From positions 1 through 29,180 of IMG/VR virus record IMGVR_UViG_3300047562_004445: a stretch of 29,180 nt of DNA; one strand, 5' to 3'. This DNA comes from a virus. Made by a program: the position numbers and the translations under genes. Positions 23,070-29,180 of this stretch are shown piece after piece (position 1 is the stretch's first letter; each line of letters starts with the position of its first letter). Below the pieces are notes generated by a model. The model saw only the letters and a list, made by a program, of their open reading frames with translations, had not been told where the DNA came from and searched no databases.

Positions 23070-23276
23070 ATGAATCCTTATCGCATTAATCACAAAACAC
23101 TAAAAGAAGAACCTGTAAAAACAACTCCAGAGAATGTGAAGGAATCGAATGAGAATTTATTTCGTGCAAAGTGGAATCTTCCTCAAGCAGCAAAACATTG
23201 TGGGATGTCGCATAAAGAAATGAAGTTGACATTTTTTGAGTATTTAAAGTATAATCCTAGTACTTATGTACAATGA
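23070..23276 (+). CDS. Small conserved protein with a possible helix-turn-helix, 68 aa
   Basis: The C-terminal half, WNLPQAAKHCGMSHKEMKLT followed by FFEYLKYNP, has the spacing of a helix-turn-helix (LPQAAKHCGMSHKEMKLTF, with A at the first helix, G in the turn and a second amphipathic helix). The N-terminal 35 residues are charged and likely disordered. A DNA-binding role is possible but unproven. The ATG follows a T- and A-rich stretch with no ribosome-binding site. The 3' end of the gene contains a full-consensus promoter for the genes downstream. Confidence 0.66.
   Translation: MNPYRINHKTLKEEPVKTTPENVKESNENLFRAKWNLPQAAKHCGMSHKEMKLTFFEYLKYNPSTYVQ
23226..23255 (+). promoter_or_regulatory. 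Full-consensus sigma70 promoter (TTGACA, 18 bp, TATAAT)
   Basis: TTGACA (23226-23231) and TATAAT (23250-23255) both match consensus at every base, with an 18-base spacer. It lies in the last 50 bases of the 68-aa gene. A start near 23262 would serve the 89-aa gene, the tRNA and probably the genes up to the terminator at 24701-24726. Confidence 0.78.
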
Positions 23277-23320
23277 TTATAATATAGGATTAAAATTATT
23301 TTATTATAAAATTTTTTAAT

Positions 23321-23330
23321 CTAAATACTC
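23321..23330 (+). promoter_or_regulatory. Possible late-type box CTAAATACTC
   Basis: CTAAATACTC closely resembles the box before the large fibre gene (CTAAATAACTC at 24733-24743), and both contain TAAATA as in late promoters. It lies 22 bases before ATG 23352. It is a weak call based on this similarity. Confidence 0.25.
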
Positions 23331-23351
23331 AAAAGTAATAGGAATATTACT

Positions 23352-23621
23352 ATGAAGTACAGAATAGACGCCTCATATGTTTGGTACAATAGAGGAAAAC
23401 AAATTGTTTTAATGTACTTTATAAATTCAATTCCTTTTACTTTTGATGAACTCCCTGACGATTCCTTATTTGACTTGGAGTTAATTGAATTGGCAGACAA
23501 ACAAAGACGATTTGAAACAGAAGATTTGTATCAATCTTCTTATTACCTTATTCTAGAAGAATGTCATCCTTTGCTTTATGAGTTGGATTTAGAAAATCCA
23601 GAAATGTTGCCTGTTGATTAA
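23352..23621 (+). CDS. Conserved hypothetical acidic protein, 89 aa
   Basis: MKYRIDASYVWYNRGKQIVL, then IPFTFDELPDDSLFDLELIE and an acidic C-terminus (LDLENPEMLPVD). I do not recognise a family. AGGA (23340-23343) lies 8 bases before the ATG. The gene follows a full-consensus promoter, and its stop is 3 bases before the tRNA gene, so both are on one transcript. Confidence 0.65.
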   Translation: MKYRIDASYVWYNRGKQIVLMYFINSIPFTFDELPDDSLFDLELIELADKQRRFETEDLYQSSYYLILEECHPLLYELDLENPEMLPVD

Positions 23622-23624
23622 TTT

Positions 23625-23695
23625 GCCGAATTAGTTCAGTGATAGAACGCCATACTTGTAATATGGATGTCATCGGTTTGATCCCGGTATTCGGC
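23625..23695 (+). tRNA. tRNA-Thr (anticodon TGT)
   Basis: The 71-base gene folds as a complete cloverleaf. Acceptor stem GCCGAAT (23625-23631) pairs with ATTCGGC (23689-23695) over seven perfect pairs. D stem is GTTC/GAAC. Anticodon stem CCATA/TATGG encloses loop CTTGTAA with anticodon TGT at 23657-23659 (reads ACA, Thr). T stem ATCGG/CCGGT encloses loop TTTGATC. No CCA is encoded. The D loop AGTGATA has A where G19 is usual, and the T loop has T where C56 is usual, so the elbow pair G19-C56 is replaced by A19-U56. Acquired or phage-maintained tRNAs of this kind probably help translate AT-rich late genes. Confidence 0.93.
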
Positions 23696-23716
23696 TTGAG
23701 TTCTATAAAACTCCAA

Positions 23717-23875
23717 ATGTCATTAATTTCACAAAAAGACCGCGAAATGGCCATTGAGGCTCTTGAATATTATGTTCAAAAACTTAAGGACGATAATTGC
23801 ACAGATGCTTCCATCACAGCATTCCAAACCCTACTTAACTGGGTGGAACTCGAACATTTCAAACATGAAAATTAA
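23717..23875 (+). CDS. Small hypothetical protein, 52 aa
   Basis: MSLISQKDREMAIEALEYYV, then a helical segment ending LLNWVELEHFKHEN. It looks fully alpha-helical and acidic. The open frame extends upstream to 23639, but that part lies inside the tRNA gene, so ATG 23717, about 20 bases after the tRNA, is chosen. It overlaps the next gene by 11 bases. Function unknown. Confidence 0.6.
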   Translation: MSLISQKDREMAIEALEYYVQKLKDDNCTDASITAFQTLLNWVELEHFKHEN

Positions 23876-24038
23876 TCTTTGGTACTGTGAGGGAATGAAG
23901 CAGTGGAGATGGACTTTGACTGATTCTTCACGACCTATTCTTAAGCAAGAATCTGGACAACAACCATTTCTTCGGGATGCAATGAACGATGTTGCAAATA
24001 CTGTAGAGTATATGTTAGAATGCAAACAAAGTGAGTAA
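23865..24038 (+). CDS. Small conserved cyanophage-type protein, 57 aa
   Basis: MKINLWYCEGMKQWRWTLTD, then QESGQQPFLRDAMNDVANTV. A tryptophan-rich strand part is followed by a helix; I do not know its function. The frame is open up to 23754, but only the part from ATG 23865 looks like protein, since the earlier part is the upstream gene in another frame. It ends 10 bases before the Mom-like gene. Confidence 0.66.
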   Translation: MKINLWYCEGMKQWRWTLTDSSRPILKQESGQQPFLRDAMNDVANTVEYMLECKQSE

Positions 24039-24048
24039 AAATACTTAG

Positions 24049-24657
24049 ATGAAATCAGATTTTTACATAGATAAAGTAGGTAAAGAAGAAATCAAATATC
24101 TTCTTTATACCTATCATTATCTTAAAGACGAATCAAAAGATTTTAAATCTGGTTTCAATTATGGGCTTTTCAGATCCTCAGTTTCTGATATTCTTAGGGT
24201 TGGTGGGTGCTTGGGCACTTGTATCTTTACTGGTCTACCAGTCCCCGAAGTAGCAGTAGGTGCATTTGGATTGGAAAGAAACCAACAAGAAGGGATATAT
24301 GAACTCTCAAGACTTTGTATACATCCAGATATTCAAAAAGAAGAGTATAATATTACATCTTGGTTCGTTAGTCGTTGTATAAGGAGATTTAAGAAAGATG
24401 CCACAGTTCGTGCTATTCTTAGTTACGCTGACAATAATCACCACTCTGGAATTATATACAGAGCTTGCAATTTTCAATACTATGGTTTGACTGATCCAAA
24501 AAAAGATTTTTACTATGCTGATGGAACTAAACACTCAAGAGGTTCTGTAAAGGGTCAAAGGGGTGAATGGAGGGAAAGAAGTAGAAAACATAGATACCTA
24601 ATGATATTTGATAAAGAACTGAAAAAACACTTGACATGGAAGGAAGAAAAGTGGTAA
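24049..24657 (+). CDS. Mom-like GNAT-fold protein (putative DNA base modification)
   Basis: The 202-residue protein has an ELSRLCIHPDI segment (85-95), SWFVSRCIRRFKKD (104-117), then SYADNNHHSGIIYRACNFQY (125-144), and a basic C-terminus (GQRGEWRERSRKHRYLMIF). The SYAD...HxGxIYRAxNFxYxG motif is characteristic of the phage Mu Mom family, acetyltransferase-like proteins that modify adenine in phage DNA to block restriction. A general GNAT acetyltransferase is the alternative. It is the last coding gene of the island. Its last codons contain the -35 and much of the -10 of the promoter of the candidate small RNA. Confidence 0.62.
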   Translation: MKSDFYIDKVGKEEIKYLLYTYHYLKDESKDFKSGFNYGLFRSSVSDILRVGGCLGTCIFTGLPVPEVAVGAFGLERNQQEGIYELSRLCIHPDIQKEEYNITSWFVSRCIRRFKKDATVRAILSYADNNHHSGIIYRACNFQYYGLTDPKKDFYYADGTKHSRGSVKGQRGEWRERSRKHRYLMIFDKELKKHLTWKEEKW

Positions 24658-24660
24658 AAT
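24631..24660 (+). promoter_or_regulatory. Sigma70-type extended -10 promoter of the candidate small RNA
   Basis: TTGACA (24631-24636), 18-base spacer, TAAAAT (24655-24660) with TGG directly before the -10 box. All six -35 bases and five of six -10 bases match. The predicted start is near 24667, only about 60 bases before a strong terminator. Confidence 0.72.
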
Positions 24661-24666
24661 AATATA

Positions 24667-24726
24667 GTGTGAAGGAAGAGCGCACTTAATGTGCAGACGA
24701 GCATCCAGTTATCTGGATGCTTTTTT
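24667..24726 (+). ncRNA. Candidate ~60-nt phage small RNA with two stem-loops
   Basis: The segment lies between the promoter at 24631-24660 and the terminator at 24701-24726 and contains no plausible ORF. It has a single-stranded purine-rich 5' part (GTGTGAAGGAAGAG), a small hairpin GCAC (24682-24685) with GTGC (24691-24694) around TTAAT, a short linker, and the terminator hairpin as its 3' end. This is the usual layout of bacterial regulatory RNAs. The alternative is a leader with constitutive attenuation for the fibre gene. Transcript ends are predicted, not observed. Confidence 0.55.
24701..24726 (+). terminator. Strong rho-independent terminator ending the island
   Basis: GCATCCAG (24701-24708) and CTGGATGC (24713-24720) form a perfect eight-pair stem around loop TTAT, followed directly by TTTTTT (24721-24726). 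It would end both the island transcript from 23226-23255 and the candidate small RNA. Confidence 0.9.
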
Positions 24727-24732
24727 CATATG

Positions 24733-24743
24733 CTAAATAACTC
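24733..24743 (+). promoter_or_regulatory. Candidate late promoter (CTAAATAACTC) for the large fibre gene
   Basis: It lies between the terminator and the fibre ATG at 24770, where a new promoter is required because upstream transcription is terminated. TAAATA matches the core of the late consensus, and the box resembles the one at 23321-23330. Confidence 0.4.
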
Positions 24744-24769
24744 TAACGGAAATCTATAAGATAATAAAA

Positions 24770-27700
24770 ATGGGTCTCAGTCGCCTTCAGAATTTTATTA
24801 AAAATGTAAAGGGAAATATTCTTTATGTTGACCCTAACAATCTGGATGCAACAGATAATGTAGAAAATAAAGGTAATAGTCCTGTTCGTCCATTTGTTAC
24901 ACTTCAAAGAGCCTTAATTGAAGCAGCAAGATTCTCTTATCAGAGAGGATTTGATAATGATAGGTTTGAGCGTACTACAATTATGCTCTCCTCAGGTATT
25001 CATACGATCGATAATAGACCTGGTTTAATTCCTGATTGGGATTCTGGTTTCGATCCAAGTTATATTCAAAGAAGTGGTTCAAGAACAAATGACTTTCCTC
25101 CATTTGATTCTACAACAAATTTTAACATAGAGTCTACAAATAATATTCTCTATAAATTTAATAGTATTCATGGTGGCGTTTTTATACCTAGAGGAATTTC
25201 AATTGTAGGTACTGATTTAAGAAAAACTAAAATTCGTCCACTTTATGTTCCAAATCCGCAGAATGATAATATTGAAAGATCTGCGATTTTTAGAATGACT
25301 GGTGGATCTCATTATTGGGGATTTAGTATTCTTGATGCAGATCCAAATGGTTATTGCTATAAAGATTATACTTCAAATACTTTTCTTCCTAATTTTTCTC
25401 ACCACAAATTAGCAGCATTTGAATATGCTGATGGTGTAAATCCAGTTTCTATTGATGATAATTTTCAAACTTATTCTACAACAAGAACTGATTTAGACCT
25501 TTATTATGAAAAAATTGGTCTCGCTTACGGAACTCCAAGTGGAAGATTAATATCTCCAGATTATCCATCAAATGTAATAGATATTCAAGCAAAAATAGAT
25601 GAATATCGTATTGTTGGTTCAACTGGACAAGAAGTTGGAATTACTAGTATAAAAGCAGGGGATGGTACTCTTTCTTCCAACATAATTACAGTTGATGTAA
25701 ACGAAGAAATAGAAGGTCTTCAAGTAGATTCTCCTATTAAAGTCAGCGGTGTTACTGTATCTGGTTATAACGGACCTTTTGTTGTTAGTGAAGTTGTATC
25801 ATCAACACAATTTAAATATAAAGTACAAAATTCTCCAGATAATCCTCTTCCAACTGGAATAGAAATTTCTAGTGCAACCTTAAGTATCATTTCTGACACT
25901 GTAACTTCATCATCTCCATACATTTTTAATATTTCATTAAAATCTGTATTTGGTATGTGTGGATTACATGCAGATGGAAGTAAAGCAACAGGATTTAAAT
26001 CCATTGTTGTTGCACAGTTCACTGGAATTGGTTTGCAAAAAGATGATAATGCTTTTGTAGTTTATGATCAACAAACAAGAACTTATCTTGATAGTAGTTC
26101 AGTATCAAACTTAAGTTCTAATTCAAAAGCAAGATTTAAACCATCATATGAAAATTATCACATTAAGGCAAGTAATAATGCATTTGTCCAACTAGTTTCT
26201 ATTTTTGCAATTGGTTATGCAGAACATTTTAAAGCAGAGACTGGTGGAGATCTTTCAATAACAAACTCCAATTCAAATTTTGGAGCAAAATCTTTAGTAT
26301 CAAGTGGATTTAGAGACTCTGCTTTTAATAGGGATGATGTTGGATATATTACCCATATCATTCCTCCACAAGAAATCGAAAATAACGATATAACAATTGA
26401 ATATAAATCTTTAGATGCAAATCTAACAAGATCTGTTGGAATATCAAGTCACTTATATCTTTTAAATGAAACTAATGAAAATTCCGTACCAGATTATGTA
26501 GTTGACGGATATAGAATTGGTGCAAAAAATAACGAAAGATTAAACTTAAGATATAATCAAAATAATTATTCTTCCACTATTGTAATGGAGGGATCTTCTG
26601 AAATTTCTTCCAAAAAATCATATACTGTAAATAAAAAACTTGATGGAATATCAAATGAAATTAATGGAAATGTAATTACGTTAACATCTCCTCATGATTT
26701 TGCAAACGGAGAATCTGTAAGAGTACTATCAGATAATGGACAATTACCAAGTGGATTACTTCCAAATTCAATTTACTATGTAATTACCAATGATATTGAT
26801 CCTGGATTAAATTCGGATCAAATTAAACTATCCCAATCATTAAATGATGCTTTAAATGGAAGTTTATTTGGTTCCGAAATTACTCTTTATAGTAATGAAA
26901 GTTCAATATTAACAATCGAAAGTAGAGTATCTGATAAAATTCCTGGAGAACTTGGTCATCCAATTCAATGGGACTCTATTAATCAAAATTGGTATATTAA
27001 TACAACATCATCAAATATTCTTTATGATTTAATACAAGCAATACCTTTATCAGCAACTCCTAGAACTTTTATCACTAGAATTCCAGATACTAGAAGTTCT
27101 GTTGATAAAATTTATAGACTTCGTTATGTAATTCCTAAAGATTCTCCAATTCTAGCGAGACCACCTTTAGATGGATTTGTTATTCAGGATTCTAGTAGCA
27201 ATTTATTATTAGAATCTGAGATTGAAAAATATTTCAATTTATCTCCTGTTACTTTACAAAATCCTACAGAACTTAAAAGTACAAGATTTATTTCTAATGC
27301 TTCTTGGTTAAATGGTGTTGCAACAATTACTACAGAACTTCCACATAATTTAATTCCAGGATCTGAAGTCAAAATTGAAAATATTATCAGTTCAGTTAAT
27401 ACAAATGGAACTGATAATAATGGATACAATGGAACATTTATTGTACAATCAATTGCAAGTAGAAAAGCATTTACAGTTTTAATTTCATCAAATCCTGGAA
27501 TATTTGATCTAAAACAAACTATTAATCGTAGTATAAATTTACCACAGTTCAAAAAGATTAAATTTAATGGGACATATACTTCATATAGGGTTCAAGAAGT
27601 TCAACCATATGTTAGTGGCGAGCAAGATGGAATTTATCATTTAATTTTAGTTGATTCATCAAATTCCCCTAATATATCACCTTTTAATAATTTTAAATTC

Positions 27701-29180
27701 TCTCAACCAATTCAATACTTATATCCCAGATTAAATAGAGATAATCCACAATCAGATCCAAAAGAATCAAAATCATATGCATTACCAGATCCTATAGGTC
27801 AAGTAGTTATTAATGATCCTGAAAGTAGTATAACAAAAGAATCTTTAAATAATATTATCGATGATTTTGGAATTGGAATTGGAATTACAAATATAGTTTC
27901 AAATTCTGCTGGAATATCTCATACAATCTATACAAGTATTGATCATGGTTTTAATAGAATAACTAATCTTTCTATAATCAATCCAGGAAGAGGTTATGGA
28001 ACTGGATCTGCTGGAAATATTTACAATGCAAGACTTGTAGGTATTGGATTATCTATAGTTGGTGATGGTGCAACTGCGGTAATTTCTGTAGATTCTTTAG
28101 GAATTATAGGTGATATTAAGATTATTGATGGGGGTAGTTCTTATTCTGTTGGTAATGACCTTGCTGTTGTTGGAGTTGCTACAACATCCAATCATATTGT
28201 TGGCGTTGTAAGAGTAACAAGTATTTACAATGATATAGATACAACATTTGAAATAAGGGGTATTGATCAATCACAAGATGGATACAATACAAATTATAGG
28301 ATTACTGGTATTGGGACTGGTAATAGTAAAGAAATTCAAGTTTCTTCATCTGAAGCAGTTACTTCACCATCTACAACTGGATTAGGAATATCATACACTA
28401 CAAATTCATCATTACTCACAACAGGTAAAGTTGTAAATATTTCTTCAATTTCTTATTCAAATATAACAGGAATTGCAACTGTTACTTCTTCTGGATCTCA
28501 TGGATTCCAAGTTGATAATAAAGTAGTAATTTCGGGATCTAATAATAGTTTCTTTAATGATAGTTTTATTATTAAAAAAATTAATAGTTTAACTAGTTTT
28601 GAAATTGATTGTGGAATTAATCAAACCCCACAAACTTCTTCCGGTACTGTTTATGCATATTCTTCTGGATTTAATTCTAGAGGTGGCACTATTAATAAAA
28701 ATAATGAAAATATTTCTGGAAGACTTATTACCAAATATGATAATGTTACAAGTACTCTTCTTGGTCCTATAACAAGTGCAACTTTAGATAATATTAGTAT
28801 AACAAATGTAGAAAATTTGGGATTGAATGTTGGTGACTATTTGCAGATAGGAAATGAAATTGTAAGAATTGGATCAACAGTAGTAACAAATCCAATTTAT
28901 GTATTCCGTGGTGTTCTTGGAACTCGTAGCACACCACATTCCGCTGGAGTTATTGTTAAAAGAATTCTACCAAAACCAATTGAGTTTAGAAGAAATTCTA
29001 TTATCAGAGCATCTGGACATACATTTGAATATGTTGGTTTTGGCCCTGGAAATTATTCAACTGCTTTACCAGATAAGCAAGATAGAAAATTAAGTGCATC
29101 TGAAGAATTATTAGCACAATCAACAAAGGTTAATGGTGGATTAACAGTATTTACCGGCATGAATGATGCTGGTGATTTTT
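24770..29180 (+). CDS. Very large fibre-like virion structural protein (3' end outside window)
   Basis: The frame from ATG 24770 appears open to the window end (1470 codons so far, no stop seen on reading through). The start GLSRLQNFIKNVKGNILYVD, then VRPFVTLQRALIEAARFSYQ and MLSSGIHTIDNRPG, is the pectin-lyase-like layout (NILYVDP...PF-T-QRAL-EA--F) of large cyanophage appendage proteins. Later parts hold repeated beta modules with an (Y/F)NG-x-F-x-V core near 25713-25830, 27311-27480 and 28460-28612, plus GRGYG-type motifs near 27980-28150. It is probably a tail or baseplate fibre or side appendage for host contact. The ribosome-binding site is weak. It restarts the late block after the terminated island. 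Confidence 0.8.
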   Translation, partial: MGLSRLQNFIKNVKGNILYVDPNNLDATDNVENKGNSPVRPFVTLQRALIEAARFSYQRGFDNDRFERTTIMLSSGIHTIDNRPGLIPDWDSGFDPSYIQRSGSRTNDFPPFDSTTNFNIESTNNILYKFNSIHGGVFIPRGISIVGTDLRKTKIRPLYVPNPQNDNIERSAIFRMTGGSHYWGFSILDADPNGYCYKDYTSNTFLPNFSHHKLAAFEYADGVNPVSIDDNFQTYSTTRTDLDLYYEKIGLAYGTPSGRLISPDYPSNVIDIQAKIDEYRIVGSTGQEVGITSIKAGDGTLSSNIITVDVNEEIEGLQVDSPIKVSGVTVSGYNGPFVVSEVVSSTQFKYKVQNSPDNPLPTGIEISSATLSIISDTVTSSSPYIFNISLKSVFGMCGLHADGSKATGFKSIVVAQFTGIGLQKDDNAFVVYDQQTRTYLDSSSVSNLSSNSKARFKPSYENYHIKASNNAFVQLVSIFAIGYAEHFKAETGGDLSITNSNSNFGAKSLVSSGFRDSAFNRDDVGYITHIIPPQEIENNDITIEYKSLDANLTRSVGISSHLYLLNETNENSVPDYVVDGYRIGAKNNERLNLRYNQNNYSSTIVMEGSSEISSKKSYTVNKKLDGISNEINGNVITLTSPHDFANGESVRVLSDNGQLPSGLLPNSIYYVITNDIDPGLNSDQIKLSQSLNDALNGSLFGSEITLYSNESSILTIESRVSDKIPGELGHPIQWDSINQNWYINTTSSNILYDLIQAIPLSATPRTFITRIPDTRSSVDKIYRLRYVIPKDSPILARPPLDGFVIQDSSSNLLLESEIEKYFNLSPVTLQNPTELKSTRFISNASWLNGVATITTELPHNLIPGSEVKIENIISSVNTNGTDNNGYNGTFIVQSIASRKAFTVLISSNPGIFDLKQTINRSINLPQFKKIKFNGTYTSYRVQEVQPYVSGEQDGIYHLILVDSSNSPNISPFNNFKFSQPIQYLYPRLNRDNPQSDPKESKSYALPDPIGQVVINDPESSITKESLNNIIDDFGIGIGITNIVSNSAGISHTIYTSIDHGFNRITNLSIINPGRGYGTGSAGNIYNARLVGIGLSIVGDGATAVISVDSLGIIGDIKIIDGGSSYSVGNDLAVVGVATTSNHIVGVVRVTSIYNDIDTTFEIRGIDQSQDGYNTNYRITGIGTGNSKEIQVSSSEAVTSPSTTGLGISYTTNSSLLTTGKVVNISSISYSNITGIATVTSSGSHGFQVDNKVVISGSNNSFFNDSFIIKKINSLTSFEIDCGINQTPQTSSGTVYAYSSGFNSRGGTINKNNENISGRLITKYDNVTSTLLGPITSATLDNISITNVENLGLNVGDYLQIGNEIVRIGSTVVTNPIYVFRGVLGTRSTPHSAGVIVKRILPKPIEFRRNSIIRASGHTFEYVGFGPGNYSTALPDKQDRKLSASEELLAQSTKVNGGLTVFTGMNDAGDF

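Noticed and set aside
23639-23716. Upstream 26 codons of the open frame that ends at 23875
   Set aside because: They lie almost entirely within the tRNA-Thr gene or its immediate 3' flank, so the real gene more likely starts at ATG 23717.
1-29180. CRISPR arrays, insertion sequences, transposases, integrase and attachment sites
   Set aside because: I found no spaced direct repeats, terminal inverted repeats or recombinase motifs. The only repeats seen are coding repeats in gp48, the 276-aa appendage protein and the fibre protein.

Overview
The window is one continuous piece of an AT-rich, T4-like contractile-tailed phage (myovirus), most likely a phage of marine cyanobacteria (Prochlorococcus or Synechococcus). 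The T4 core genes 33, 59, 32, 53, 48, 4, 54 and 26 are recognisable, as are relatives of 27 and 5. They sit beside genes typical of cyanophages: thyX, phoH, a protein resembling the cyanobacterial DUF1825 family, and a small protein with a CP12-type C-terminus. The host assignment is an inference; T4-like phages of other marine bacteria share part of this set. All identifications come from reading the sequence, with no database search.

Layout. (1) 1-4252, plus strand: nucleotide metabolism and replication genes, namely the 3' end of thyX, an 80-aa unknown, phoH, a PD-(D/E)XK nuclease, gene 33 (late-transcription coactivator), gene 59 (helicase loader), the DUF1825-like gene and gene 32 (ssDNA-binding protein). 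Consensus-like sigma70 promoters precede gene 33 and gene 32. Gene 32 has a possible pseudoknot in its leader and a strong terminator lying antisense inside gene 53. (2) 4253-7742, minus strand: late genes read in the order 4, a 143-aa unknown, 48, 53. (3) 7772-22742, plus strand: the tail tube, hub and spike block. It holds gene 54, a gene 26-like protein with a candidate -1 frameshift extension, two large paralogous tape-measure or hub-like proteins carrying peptidoglycan-hydrolase-like domains, a gp27-like hub protein, the CP12-like protein, a gp5-like protein, a separate beta-helical spike, two proteins sharing a C-terminal domain, and further structural proteins. (4) 22756-24726: a compact non-structural island of five small ORFs, a tRNA-Thr(UGU) and a Mom-like putative DNA-modification gene. 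It has its own sigma70-type promoters and ends with a candidate ~60-nt small RNA and a rho-independent terminator. (5) 24770 to the end: the first 1470 codons of a very large fibre-like virion protein that runs off the window.

How it works together: regions 1 and 4 carry host-type promoters (early or middle expression). The structural blocks carry NATAAATA boxes resembling T4 late promoters, which gp33 from region 1 would help activate. The most notable observations are the slippery heptamer T TTT TTC in gene 26, the CP12-like gene inside the tail-hub operon, the candidate small RNA at 24667-24726, the possible gene 32 leader pseudoknot, and the dispersal of cell-wall-hydrolase domains away from the gp5-like protein.
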